From: an uncultured bacterium
Lineage (GTDB): Bacteria; Patescibacteriota; Minisyncoccia; Phycocordibacterales; UBA2100
Assembly (NCBI GenBank): GCA_903854215.1
Contig: CAINVT010000058.1
Span: forward strand, 1 to 59,449
Direction of reading: 5' to 3'
Length of the DNA stretch: 59,449 bases
Each line of letters begins with the position of its first letter. The stretch's first letter is position 1. Below are positions 17,010 to 27,120 of this stretch, one piece after another. The notes under the pieces are model-generated. The model was given only the letters and a program-made list of their open reading frames with translations. It ran no database searches and was not told the origin of the DNA. The translations under genes and the position numbers were made by a program.

Positions 17010-18297
17010 CGATATGGGTGGAAAATTCGACGATCTCGCTGCACGATTTACCGCATTCACAGGGCGAATATTGAAAACCGATGGTCGCTATTTGCTTCAC
17101 GGCGGCTTCTGGTCGTTCATAGGTCAAGGCTCGGCAATTGTATCTTCGCTCGCGCTCGCCGTCGTCATTAGTCGGTACGTGCCGAAGGATGTCTACGGTG
17201 ACTATAAATACGCGCTCGCCGTCATCGGCATTCTTTCGATATTCACGCTCAACAGTCTCTCGTCGGCTGTCTTCCAATCGATTGCGCGCGGATTTGACGG
17301 TGCTTTGTTGGACGGCTTCCGCATCAATCTGCGCTGGAGCATCCTCGCGTTTGTCGGCGCGCTCGGCATCGCGGCGTATTATCTGTTCGCGCATAACTTC
17401 GTGCTCGCATTCTGCATTCTCCTCGGCGGATGTGTGATGCCTTTCCAGAACAGCGCAAATCTGTTCATTGCGTTCCTCGCAGGCAAAAAAGATTTCGCGC
17501 GCCGTGCGCTCTATGCCGACATGCTCGGCAATATCATCCCCGCGATCCTCATGATCGCGGTCGCGCTCTGGCTGCCGAATCTGATCGCGCTCGTCGTCGC
17601 CTATTTCATCGGTAATCTTGCCGTCGATCTCTATTTTTTCCGGCGGACCATGCAGCTCTATAAGCCCGATCCGGAGAAGAAAGATCCGGCAATGAAGACT
17701 TACGGACTTCACCTGAGTGCGATCGGCATTCTCGGCGGCATCGCGGGCAATTTCGATCAGATCCTCCTCTTCCATTTTGTGAGCGCAGCCGACCTCGCCG
17801 TCTACGCATTTTCAATCGGCATTCTCGACCAGGTGAAAGGGCCGGCCAAGATGCTCGACACGATGATGCAGGCGCACTTTGCGAACCGCGATTCCTCTGA
17901 CATCAAAAGTGGCATCGGCAACAAGATGCTCTGGATGCTCGGGGTCGCCGTCCTCATGATCGCCGTCTATTACGTCTGTGCACCGTTCATATTCAAGATC
18001 CTCTTCCCCGCATACCTCGCCGCGATCTCCTATTCGCGTCTCTACGTGTTCAACCTCCTCAGTCTCGCCGTAGTACCGATCAGCTCGTACTTCACCGCGC
18101 ACAAAAAAATCAAGGAACAATACATATCGAGCATCGGCGGCAACGCGATCATAATCATCTTCATGAGCGTAGGGACGATCTTCTGGGGTCTGTGGGGGCT
18201 CATCGCCGCCCGCGTCGCGGCGAGCATCGCTTCTAGTTTACTCTCCCTTATACTGTATTGGTATGCCACGAGAATTGATATGGGAGTTGCAGGTTGA
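17005..18297 (+). CDS. Polysaccharide flippase (Wzx-like)
   Basis: Multi-TM, GGFWSFIGQGSAIVSSLALAVVISRYVPKDVYGDYKYALAVIGI. Confidence 0.85.
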   Translation: MNDMGGKFDDLAARFTAFTGRILKTDGRYLLHGGFWSFIGQGSAIVSSLALAVVISRYVPKDVYGDYKYALAVIGILSIFTLNSLSSAVFQSIARGFDGALLDGFRINLRWSILAFVGALGIAAYYLFAHNFVLAFCILLGGCVMPFQNSANLFIAFLAGKKDFARRALYADMLGNIIPAILMIAVALWLPNLIALVVAYFIGNLAVDLYFFRRTMQLYKPDPEKKDPAMKTYGLHLSAIGILGGIAGNFDQILLFHFVSAADLAVYAFSIGILDQVKGPAKMLDTMMQAHFANRDSSDIKSGIGNKMLWMLGVAVLMIAVYYVCAPFIFKILFPAYLAAISYSRLYVFNLLSLAVVPISSYFTAHKKIKEQYISSIGGNAIIIIFMSVGTIFWGLWGLIAARVAASIASSLLSLILYWYATRIDMGVAG

Positions 18298-18301
18298 TCC
18301 T

Positions 18302-19297
18302 ATGCTTGAAACACCTGTCGCACTTTTCATATTCAACCGCCCCGAAGAAACGGCGCGCACGTTCGATGCGATCCGGGGAGCGCGACCGCGAAAACTTTTT
18401 ATCATCGCCGACGGTCCACGGTATCCCGAAGAGATACCGCTCTGCGAAGCGACTCGCGCCGTGACCGAGCACATTGACTGGTCTTGCGAGGTAAAACGTA
18501 ATTACACACCTATAAATATGGGGTGCGATCCGCGTGTATCTTCTGGAATTTCATGGGTGTTCATGCATGTCGACCGCGCGATCTTTCTTGAAGACGACTG
18601 CGTTGCCGATGGTTCGTTCTTCACGTTCTGCCAGGAACTTCTAGATCGATACACGAACGACACGCGCATACTTCTCATTGGCGGAACATCGTGTCAGGAA
18701 AAAAATCCCGATTATAAGGCAACTGCAAGCTACTATTTTTCCATGATGTCTATGGGCTGGGGCGCATATGGTACATGGCGGCGTGCATGGAGCCAGTACG
18801 ACTGGGACATGAAGCGCTGGCCGTCGTTGCGAGACTCCGGCGAACTCAAGCGGATATTCGACAATCCAGCCGCCTACGAGCGATTCGCACGCGTATGGGA
18901 TGAATATTATGAGGAAAAGATCCATCACACGTGGGATGGGCCATGGTCATTCGTACAAGCCATCAATGGCGGCCTGTGCGCCAATCCGGTGATCAATCTC
19001 GTCGAGAACATCGGGTTCAACGAGCGCGCATCCCATCAAAAGGTCAACCATCCTGGTTGGGTCGATCTACCGTCGAAACACATGACCTTTCCGCTCGTCC
19101 ACCCGTCCACCGTCACGCGCGATCGGGCTGCGGAAAATTTCGATTTCCTTTTTTTCTTTGGTATCGACAAAACCTCGTGGCAACGCATGATCCGACCGAT
19201 AAAAAATCGGTTTCCTACCTTGCACCACTTTGCAAAAGCATTGCGAACAAAGATTCGTACTGTTTTGCTTGCGAGGAAAGAGAAAAATCAATCGTAA
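18302..19297 (+). CDS. Glycosyltransferase (GT2/GNT-I-like, HlpA-like)
   Basis: PVALFIFNRPEETARTFDAIRGARPRKLFIIADGPR...AIFLEDDCV. Confidence 0.75.
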   Translation: MLETPVALFIFNRPEETARTFDAIRGARPRKLFIIADGPRYPEEIPLCEATRAVTEHIDWSCEVKRNYTPINMGCDPRVSSGISWVFMHVDRAIFLEDDCVADGSFFTFCQELLDRYTNDTRILLIGGTSCQEKNPDYKATASYYFSMMSMGWGAYGTWRRAWSQYDWDMKRWPSLRDSGELKRIFDNPAAYERFARVWDEYYEEKIHHTWDGPWSFVQAINGGLCANPVINLVENIGFNERASHQKVNHPGWVDLPSKHMTFPLVHPSTVTRDRAAENFDFLFFFGIDKTSWQRMIRPIKNRFPTLHHFAKALRTKIRTVLLARKEKNQS

Positions 19298-20474
19298 CTC
19301 GTTCGTATCCGGCGCGACCCATCGCATGTACTTTTTGATGATTGGATAAAAGCACGTCTATCTGGTCCGCAAGCATCTTCGTATCGAACGGATTGACAAT
19401 GTATCCTGACACGCCATCTTCGACAATCTCACGTGACCCGCCGAAGCACGTCGCAACGACGGGTTTTGCGCATGCGAACGCTTCGAGATTCATAGTAGGA
19501 AACGAATCAAATGAGAGTGTCGGCACGGCCACTATCGAGGCGGTATGATATGCAGCATGCAGATTGGCGCCGGAGACCCATCCGGTAAAAATGATTGCGT
19601 CGGAAATACCGAGGCGTTGCGCATAGTTCAACATGTTATCCGCAGCTGAATCCTTTTTCCCGATGACGAGAAGTTGCGCCGCGGGGATACGTTCGCGTAC
19701 TAATGCGACTGCTTCGACTATTTTCGATGTGCCTTTGACCCCCGAGAGCCGACCCCCGAAAAGGACTGCTGATTTTCCGATGTTGTGCTCACGCTTAAAC
19801 TGTTCAATCGACTCTGCCGATTCTTTCCATTCATCTACGTCGATACCGTTATGAATAACCTCGACATTGCCGATCCCGTTATCATTGAGTGCAATCTTCA
19901 AAGCATCGCTCACTGCGATGATCTTATTAACATCGCGAGCGAGAATCCGTCGGATGAGAAAATTGCGGAACGGATTGTATCGGAGCCGTTGTTCGCGCAA
20001 CTGCCGTAGCGGATGTATACGATAATTGAAATCGTGCGGAATCGCAAGATTGGTAGGATCAATGTATTCAGTGAGCTTTGAGTAGTTGAACGACATGACA
20101 TCGTGAGCCGTCAGAACGACACGCGCTCCGGATTTGTGCGCGAGTGTGAGCGTACGATACGACAGATATCCGTGGACATTGTGCACATGCACAATGTCCG
20201 GTTTGAACTCGCGTAAAATTCTTTTTACCTCTCGCGTTGCGCGAGGATTCCACAAGCTCACGTACGCTTGGAAACGCAGATCGTATGACGTTACGATCCG
20301 GAAAACCGGTATACCCTCGTATTCGGACTGCCCCTGCTTTTCTCGATCACGTGATGTCGTAACGACGAATACATCGTGCCCATCCCTTTTGAATTGTCGT
20401 GCGAGATTCGACGCGATTGCCGCAGCTCCACCGTAGCCTTCGGGTGGAAAATCGTCTTGTAAGATAAGGATTTT
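19215..20474 (-). CDS. Glycosyltransferase family 4
   Basis: MKILILQDDFPPEGYGGAAAIASNLARQ...KPDIVHVHNVHG...VPTLSFDSFPTMNLEAFACAKPVVAT. Confidence 0.9.
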   Translation of the reverse strand, partial: KILILQDDFPPEGYGGAAAIASNLARQFKRDGHDVFVVTTSRDREKQGQSEYEGIPVFRIVTSYDLRFQAYVSLWNPRATREVKRILREFKPDIVHVHNVHGYLSYRTLTLAHKSGARVVLTAHDVMSFNYSKLTEYIDPTNLAIPHDFNYRIHPLRQLREQRLRYNPFRNFLIRRILARDVNKIIAVSDALKIALNDNGIGNVEVIHNGIDVDEWKESAESIEQFKREHNIGKSAVLFGGRLSGVKGTSKIVEAVALVRERIPAAQLLVIGKKDSAADNMLNYAQRLGISDAIIFTGWVSGANLHAAYHTASIVAVPTLSFDSFPTMNLEAFACAKPVVATCFGGSREIVEDGVSGYIVNPFDTKMLADQIDVLLSNHQKVHAMGRAGYERVTIDFSLSSQAKQYESLFAMLLQSGAR

Positions 20475-21205
20475 CATATGAGTTCGAAATTCGTCACATA
20501 CCGACAATCTGTTCGGTGTGCGATATATGCCAAAAATTGATCGAGTTCATTCCACATATCATAGCGCTCGATCTCCCACGAATGGCCCCACAAATGAAAG
20601 ACTTCCCCGCGCTCGTGTGCTATGTCGAACGTCGCACGGGCCAACGCTTCCCAGGATCTGAATGATGGAAGAGACACCCCGAGTGCACGCAATGCGGGTG
20701 CACGTTCGCGTAAAGGACCGAGAAGATCTCGCCATACATACTGTGTCTTGTTCTTTTTTCGAAACGGCATCGGGTATACCTGCAACGTCGTCGGCATCTG
20801 AAAAGGATTTTCGGCAATTTTTATTTCTCCCAACTGCGTCGTCCGCGCACCACGGAATCCTGCTTGTCGTGCTGCCGCTTCCGCTTCAAGATCAAGATGT
20901 CCGCTCGGATAACAAAACATCGGCACCTCTCGTTGCAAGAGTTTCTCAAGCCATTCTTTCGATCCTGCGATTTCGCGTATTTTTTCTTCGTTGCTGATCT
21001 TCCGCAGGTCGGGATGCGTGAGCGTATGCGCACCGATTTCATGTCGGCTCCCGATCATGCGAATCGAATCGTCGCTGAGCCGCATCGGCCGATAATTTTG
21101 TGCGATATAGAAAGTCCCTTTGAGCCCATGGGTATCAAGAAGCGCGGCGAGTTTTTCATCAAGCACGTCTCCGTCGTCCCAACTTGTCGTGACAAGAATG
21201 CTCAT
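20474..21205 (-). CDS. Polysaccharide deacetylase (NodB-like)
   Basis: TTSWDDGDVLDEKLAALLDTHGLKGTFYIAQ...EIGAHTLTHPDL. Confidence 0.88.
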   Translation of the reverse strand: MSILVTTSWDDGDVLDEKLAALLDTHGLKGTFYIAQNYRPMRLSDDSIRMIGSRHEIGAHTLTHPDLRKISNEEKIREIAGSKEWLEKLLQREVPMFCYPSGHLDLEAEAAARQAGFRGARTTQLGEIKIAENPFQMPTTLQVYPMPFRKKNKTQYVWRDLLGPLRERAPALRALGVSLPSFRSWEALARATFDIAHERGEVFHLWGHSWEIERYDMWNELDQFLAYIAHRTDCRYVTNFELI

Positions 21206-21939
21206 AGAGGTTTACGTGCGATGAGAAGATAACCGTGCGCATACAAGCGAGACGCTGTACTTTGATCGTGACGATCGCGCCACATCATGAAGCCACCGTA
21301 TGTTCGTGCATACAAATTGAAAAAGCGCGACCACCACCGATGATAGATTCCGTATCGCTCAATGAGGTAACGTAAATGCATTTGCGCTATAACGCCCCGG
21401 TACCCCCCCCGCGATTCAATGACCTCGACTGTGAACCCTGCATCTTCCGCAAGTCGCCGCAAACTGTATGGAGTAAATCGCCAGTAGTCGTATGGTTCAT
21501 CGTGCAAGGGTGCGAACATGGCTTCCGTGATAAGCGCCGCGCCTCCCGGCTTGAGTACGCGAAAGCATTCGGCAAATGCATCACGGAGCTCGTATATGTC
21601 GCCCATGACTTGCGTCGATATAATGGAATCGAATGACGCATCGGGAAACGAAAGCGCGACCGCAGAACCAACCACATCGACGCCGGCCACACCTTCCACA
21701 TCAACGGTCACATATTCGGTGTAGTTAAAGAGATGTCTATATCGGGAATACGAACCTGCTCCGATATCGAGAGTCCGCCCTCGGACTACGGACGCATAGC
21801 GCCGTATCTGTTCTAAAAGCTCATATCTCGCGGGTTGGAAAATATATGTCATATGGCGAACGTTTTCCTCATGTCTCCATTCCTTCCACCGGTCGTAAGA
21901 AAAAAGCTCATAAAGGTTTTTGGGCGACGATATAGACAT
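21202..21939 (-). CDS. SAM-dependent methyltransferase (type 11)
   Basis: RTLDIGAGSYSRYRHLF...VVGSAVALSFPDASFDSIISTQVMGDIYE...FRVLKPGGAALIT. Confidence 0.85.
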   Translation of the reverse strand: MSISSPKNLYELFSYDRWKEWRHEENVRHMTYIFQPARYELLEQIRRYASVVRGRTLDIGAGSYSRYRHLFNYTEYVTVDVEGVAGVDVVGSAVALSFPDASFDSIISTQVMGDIYELRDAFAECFRVLKPGGAALITEAMFAPLHDEPYDYWRFTPYSLRRLAEDAGFTVEVIESRGGYRGVIAQMHLRYLIERYGIYHRWWSRFFNLYARTYGGFMMWRDRHDQSTASRLYAHGYLLIARKPL

Positions 21940-22555
21940 TGGCGTAAAAATACGGATTTGAGAACCACCCCCTCCGGTCAAGTGCATAGAGAAGGCACAT
22001 GAGCCGCTCGACGATAGTGCGTCGGATACGGCCATATGTTCGTCCGAGCCAGGGATGAATGAAGAAGAATTTCAAACCTTCCGCCAATACTGTGCAGGTG
22101 CCGCCATAAGCGCCCGCTTCTATGATCTCAAACCTCTCATCCTTAAAAGCCGTTACAGCACCCTCGACGGTATAGCGTCGATAATCGCTGGGGACACTAT
22201 GTTCGGCCATCAAGAACGGTACAGTGAGAACACATACGCCGCCCGGTCGGAGAACGCGGCGCAATTCGGAAAGTACTTTATTCGGATCCTCAACATGTTC
22301 AAGTGTTTGAAATGAAAGCACGGTGTCAAATGTGCGATCTGCATGAGAAAGAGAAAGTGCACTTTCGACGAAATCGATATGCGGGCCTTTTTCAATGTCC
22401 GAAGCTTTGTAGTCCGTAACATGTGCGCGAATGAATTCCCGATATTTTGCTGTACCAGCCCCGACGTCCAGCGTGAGACCTTTTGCATAGCGCGGAATCA
22501 GGTCATGGACGATCTCGCGTGTCGTCGGAAGATGCTTGAGTGGATAGGGACTCAT
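21908..22555 (-). CDS. SAM-dependent methyltransferase (type 11)
   Basis: LTLDVGAGTAKYREFI...HADRTFDTVLSFQTLEHVEDPNKVLSELRRVLRPGGVCVLTVPF. Confidence 0.88.
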   Translation of the reverse strand: MSPYPLKHLPTTREIVHDLIPRYAKGLTLDVGAGTAKYREFIRAHVTDYKASDIEKGPHIDFVESALSLSHADRTFDTVLSFQTLEHVEDPNKVLSELRRVLRPGGVCVLTVPFLMAEHSVPSDYRRYTVEGAVTAFKDERFEIIEAGAYGGTCTVLAEGLKFFFIHPWLGRTYGRIRRTIVERLMCLLYALDRRGWFSNPYFYANVYIVAQKPL

Positions 22556-22577
22556 AATTTCTCGTTATGATTATGCA

Positions 22578-23693
22578 TTAAGCTTTGGCCGAATATATGC
22601 GGACGTACGTTTCCACGGTCTTCTTCCAATCGAACACATTGTACCCCGCCCGTGCATTTTTGGAGAACACGTCGTACGAGTCGAGGATCGTTTGTATTTT
22701 TTCGGCAATGTCTTCCGGATCACGCTGGTTCGTAAGATATCCAGTTGCGCCGTCTTCGATCGCCGATTCTATGCCGCAGTCTCGGCTTCCGACCGCGGGT
22801 TTGCCGAATTGGTACGCCTCGACGACAACGAGGCCGAATCCTTCGAAATGGTGGTGTATCTCGTCAGTGTTCGAGTTGAGTGCGAATACGTCGCAGGTCG
22901 AATAAAAATATGAGAGTGCCCGGTCGTTCGCGTCACTCACAATAAGTAAGTTACTACCGAGGCTATGCGTATCCGCGTAGCTTCTCATCTGTACCGCATA
23001 GTTAGATGCAGATGATCCAAGTGCAACATACAGAATAGACGGATATTGAACTTTCAATAACTCGACAGCCTTCAGCGTCTCGAGTTGCCCCTTGCGGTCC
23101 TTGATCGCACCGACGGTAAGGATGATCGGGTGACGTTCGTTCGAAATGCTGTACTTCGCGGCAAAATTCGTTCGTTCGAGATCAGAGATTTCAGGCTGGC
23201 GCGTGGCACCATGCAATACGATGGTGAGTTTTTCTGCGGGGATCCCGGCATGCTCAAGCTGTCGTTTCGTATAATCGCTGATGCAAAAGATGCGCGATGC
23301 TTTCGCGTATGCGCGGCGTAGAAGCCAGCCCCTACTCCGCGAATAGAGCGGCGCAATCGAGTAGGTTCCCACGCCATTTGTGAAAAGTCTTTTGGAGGTT
23401 CCGATCGTTGCGAACCATCCGTAGACGCCGTATGGCCACCCGTCGATAGCATGGATCACGTCGACATTACGCGCCGCGCGGCGCACGATAAGCATGTTGA
23501 ACACGAGGCTCGCGGCTTTGTACCATGATCGCAACGGTGTGATCTTCGTCATCCGGCACGGCGCATTCGCGATGACCTCCGTGCAAACGGATACTTCCAT
23601 GCCTTGTACGATGAGTTGGTCCACGACCGCACGTGTATGCCGACCCCATCCCGATCGCTCATTCAGACTCCCGGTAACTATAAGAACTTTCAT
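22578..23693 (-). CDS. Glycosyltransferase family 4
   Basis: MKVLIVTGSLNERSGWGRHTRAVVDQL...EGFGLVVVEAYQFGKPAVGSRDCGIESAIEDGATGYL. Confidence 0.9.
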   Translation of the reverse strand: MKVLIVTGSLNERSGWGRHTRAVVDQLIVQGMEVSVCTEVIANAPCRMTKITPLRSWYKAASLVFNMLIVRRAARNVDVIHAIDGWPYGVYGWFATIGTSKRLFTNGVGTYSIAPLYSRSRGWLLRRAYAKASRIFCISDYTKRQLEHAGIPAEKLTIVLHGATRQPEISDLERTNFAAKYSISNERHPIILTVGAIKDRKGQLETLKAVELLKVQYPSILYVALGSSASNYAVQMRSYADTHSLGSNLLIVSDANDRALSYFYSTCDVFALNSNTDEIHHHFEGFGLVVVEAYQFGKPAVGSRDCGIESAIEDGATGYLTNQRDPEDIAEKIQTILDSYDVFSKNARAGYNVFDWKKTVETYVRIYSAKA

Positions 23694-23825
23694 ACACAGT
23701 AGTCTATCTAGATACTCGGTTAAATCAAGAACGACTGGATGTACTTGTAGAGGCAGTTGATACGACGTTGGAACTTTGCAAGATCAACGTGTTAAATTCA
23801 CCACCCCATTATCTAATATCATGGG

Positions 23826-25298
23826 CTAGAATGGATATTGTACTCCTATTCCGTTATTGTAGAGTTGGGACACTTCCGCCGGTGTGAGAGCCCGATTCCA
23901 GACACCTACCTCATCGATATAACCCTGGAAATATCCTCCAGATGTTCCCTCATACACACCATATCCGATGTAAGAATCAAGAGAACCACTACCAAATACT
24001 CCTCCGGATGAATTGCTACCGACATTGACTCCATTCAGGTAGAGGTTGTTTACGTAATTGCCACCGTTCCAGTTCGATGTTGCTGTCACCAAATACCACT
24101 TTCCTGTAAAAAACGTGTATGGATACACTACTGGATTATAACCAGTCTGCATTTGCAAACCTGAGTTGGTGACTTGAAGTGCAAAGATTTTGGGAGAAGT
24201 GTCCCACGACCAGAAGAGAGATTCGGCACTCGTGGGAAGCACAGTAAGATACATCCACTCAGAAACGGAATATGACTGTCCTACGGACATAGCAAGATGC
24301 GTATCAATGCCACTGTCGACTCCGTCGAATGCAGCACCTTGATTAATTTTCCCATATACTGTCCCATACAGAATGTTTGAATCGGTGCCGTTATTTGTGC
24401 CGAAGGCATCATTACTGTTGCCACCAAGTTTCCAATAACTAATCAATCCATTAGTAAGCGTTGGTGGAGATGTGGGAGGAGATGAAGAGACCGTTGCACT
24501 TCCAATATCAACAGATCCCAGATAACTTGTTCCGTCATACACGAAATGCACTATGTCCACACCTTTGGCAGCCGTAGTGAGCGTCGGCGTTTGACCGCCC
24601 GCGACCCATTTGATCGATGTTGGCCATGAGACCGTCCTCCCACCGGTTCCATCTTGCTTGAGAATGAGTGTGTATTCACCGCCCGCTTGCCCACCGGCAA
24701 AAGTCATCGTGGTATTCGCCGCCGTGAGTGCTAGTGATTGCACATTACCCGCATTCCAGTCGATCGAGCCACTGTTCGCGGCAACGAGACGACTGTACAT
24801 CGCTCCCGAGACATCGAGCTTATGCTGTGGGTTTGTGTTACCGAGTCCGACGTTACCGTTACTTGCAACGTACATCTGCGATACTCCTGATGAGGAGATC
24901 AGATTGAGCGTAGCTTGGCCAGAAGTTCCCTTCACCATAAGCCGCGCAATCGGTGACGTAGACGCATTCGTACCGATTTGCAACGAATGGTTAGTGGTGC
25001 TCCAGAACAAATTTGCGTTATCCTGTGCGAATCCGTTTGAATAAAACAGGAGCGAACCGTTGGTGAACGATGTCGCACCAGTGCCTCCCTGATCGACGCG
25101 CCACGGCGTCTTATCCCAGTCAAAGACCGGCATGCCGCCGACATTCTTGATCGCCAGATGCATGGCAGCAAGTGCAGCGGATGTTTGCCCGAGCATTATT
25201 TGTGCACCGAGTTCACCAGATCCGACGATCGCGGCAGATGAGATAGTCGGTAGCACGAGAAACGCGAGTAATGAAAAAACGACCCCTAATTTTTTCAT
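23826..25298 (-). CDS. Secreted protein with phage tail-fibre-like segment and C-terminal LamG/concanavalin-like domain
   Basis: Signal peptide; DQGGTGATSFTNGSLLFYSNG and NGNVGLGNTNPQHKLDVSGAMYS; C-terminal LISYWKLGGNSNDAFGTNNGT...GYIDEVGVWNRALTPAEVSQLYNNG. Confidence 0.82.
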   Translation of the reverse strand: MKKLGVVFSLLAFLVLPTISSAAIVGSGELGAQIMLGQTSAALAAMHLAIKNVGGMPVFDWDKTPWRVDQGGTGATSFTNGSLLFYSNGFAQDNANLFWSTTNHSLQIGTNASTSPIARLMVKGTSGQATLNLISSSGVSQMYVASNGNVGLGNTNPQHKLDVSGAMYSRLVAANSGSIDWNAGNVQSLALTAANTTMTFAGGQAGGEYTLILKQDGTGGRTVSWPTSIKWVAGGQTPTLTTAAKGVDIVHFVYDGTSYLGSVDIGSATVSSSPPTSPPTLTNGLISYWKLGGNSNDAFGTNNGTDSNILYGTVYGKINQGAAFDGVDSGIDTHLAMSVGQSYSVSEWMYLTVLPTSAESLFWSWDTSPKIFALQVTNSGLQMQTGYNPVVYPYTFFTGKWYLVTATSNWNGGNYVNNLYLNGVNVGSNSSGGVFGSGSLDSYIGYGVYEGTSGGYFQGYIDEVGVWNRALTPAEVSQLYNNGIGVQYPF

Positions 25299-25393
25299 AC
25301 GTGTGTATGTTACATAATAAGTACTTTGAAATTATACGCACGTCCGATCAAGATGCAGGTCTGTCGTGGCGAACAAAAGTGGATAACTACTAC

Positions 25394-27118
25394 CTAGTAT
25401 GTACTCGTCGTGTTAAATGTGTAAATCTCAAAACGCCCCACTGTCGCGAGAAGCTTCGTCCCTTTTAATTTTTGCGGTTGCATCTGCGGATCGAGCTCGG
25501 TGTCTTTGACGATATACGAGACGTTGTAGTGTGCGAGCGCCGCTTCCGGACTGGTGAGATCCTTCTGATACCGCGCATACAGATCATTGAAATACGATGC
25601 GCCCATATATGAGAGAGCGGAGACCATCGGCGGACAATTCGAGCGTATGAATATCATACAGAGCTTCGCAGAGCGATCCGCTGTTTGTGGGCCGTCATTA
25701 GCATTCCCCGCCCCCGCATAGAGCCGTAGATCGTTCTCGATATCGGTACGAGATGCACTATCGAATATACGCGACGCGAGGTATCTATTTTGCACGTCGG
25801 TGTCCGGTATGAGATAGAGTCCGCCGTCGGGTTGGAACAATACATAATCATCTGTCATGACCGGCACGTAATATGAGAATGAGTCGTCGGCAAAGATGAC
25901 CGATCCTGCTGGTACATTTTTATTTAACCATTGCATCGTGGCTGCATATACCTGTGATGCGAGCACCGATCGGTTATCGATACTGCGAAAGCCTTCAATC
26001 GTTTGAAACATATTCCAAGCGAGAAATGCAACGATGACGAGTGCGGCAACACTATAACGACTGATCATATCCTTCCGCCAGTCGATGCGTCCCGATCCGA
26101 AATAGACTGAGAGCGCATAGACACCGGTCAGTGCTGCCCATACGTAGCTGAATCGGATGAAATGGATCGCAGCCTCCATATCTTTCCCCGTAACGACGGT
26201 ACTAAAGGCCGCAACGAGAAGTGCCGTACCGGTAATGCTAAAAAATATGAGTTCAGTGCGACGCACCATTCGGTCGGTGCACAGGATCCACAGTACTCCG
26301 AACATCGCGATCGTTATGAGCGCGGTAATAATCGCACTCGAACCGAACGTATGCGTCGCGACGAATCCGGTCCGCGTCATCGTTTGCCAATACCACGATT
26401 CATGGAGTTGCAGGTAGGTGTACCACAAGACCGGCAACACGAGCAGGATCGTCGCTGCATCGATCAATACGAGCGAGATGAGCCGTCGCCGTTCATACAC
26501 AAAAAAGAAGACATGCGTCAGACCGAAGACAATGACGACGATCTGCCAGAGAAAAGTGTATACATAGAATGCAAGCGCGGACGAACTGATGAGCATGACT
26601 TTCGCCACGTGTGAATCCGGATCCTTGAGCCATGCGAGATATGAGAGGAGAAAAAAAGCGAAGCAGGGAAATACGATCTGCATCGAGACAGGTCGTTCCA
26701 TGAGCCAATACGAGGAGGCGAGCACCGCAACAAGCGCAGCGATGATCCACCATCCGCGCATACCGAGCTTTCGTGAAAGCGCAATGAGAAGCCACGCGAA
26801 GATCGCAAACGCAATAGCGGTATCGAAAATAATTGCAGGCACGAGGGGAATGCCGATAAGAAGCGGCGCAGCGGCGATCCAATCAGCACCGAAGAATGAG
26901 GTCGCCGGCTCATTCGCGTATTCTTTGAAATACGGATTGCCGATAAAGGGATATCCGTGCGCAACATCGTGCAACTGCGCAAAATAGTAACCACTATCGT
27001 TGGTGAATTCCGGCGGCACGTGTAGAAGTCCGCGATTCATCACCAGTGCGGCGATCCATGGGACGAGCGCAAGCGCGACAGTAACTCCGAGTATAATCGT
27101 TATCAATCGCTTGCTCAT
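25394..27118 (-). CDS. Large multi-TM membrane protein, possible glycosyltransferase/oligosaccharyltransferase-like
   Basis: Many TM helices and a C-terminal soluble domain; within the glycan locus. Confidence 0.6.
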   Translation of the reverse strand: MSKRLITIILGVTVALALVPWIAALVMNRGLLHVPPEFTNDSGYYFAQLHDVAHGYPFIGNPYFKEYANEPATSFFGADWIAAAPLLIGIPLVPAIIFDTAIAFAIFAWLLIALSRKLGMRGWWIIAALVAVLASSYWLMERPVSMQIVFPCFAFFLLSYLAWLKDPDSHVAKVMLISSSALAFYVYTFLWQIVVIVFGLTHVFFFVYERRRLISLVLIDAATILLVLPVLWYTYLQLHESWYWQTMTRTGFVATHTFGSSAIITALITIAMFGVLWILCTDRMVRRTELIFFSITGTALLVAAFSTVVTGKDMEAAIHFIRFSYVWAALTGVYALSVYFGSGRIDWRKDMISRYSVAALVIVAFLAWNMFQTIEGFRSIDNRSVLASQVYAATMQWLNKNVPAGSVIFADDSFSYYVPVMTDDYVLFQPDGGLYLIPDTDVQNRYLASRIFDSASRTDIENDLRLYAGAGNANDGPQTADRSAKLCMIFIRSNCPPMVSALSYMGASYFNDLYARYQKDLTSPEAALAHYNVSYIVKDTELDPQMQPQKLKGTKLLATVGRFEIYTFNTTSTY

Positions 27119-27120
27119 AG

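Noticed and set aside
16972-17815. Minus-strand charged ORFs (267 aa, 69 aa) over the flippase gene
   Set aside because: Antisense to a clear multi-TM flippase; high charge reflects reversed hydrophobic codons.
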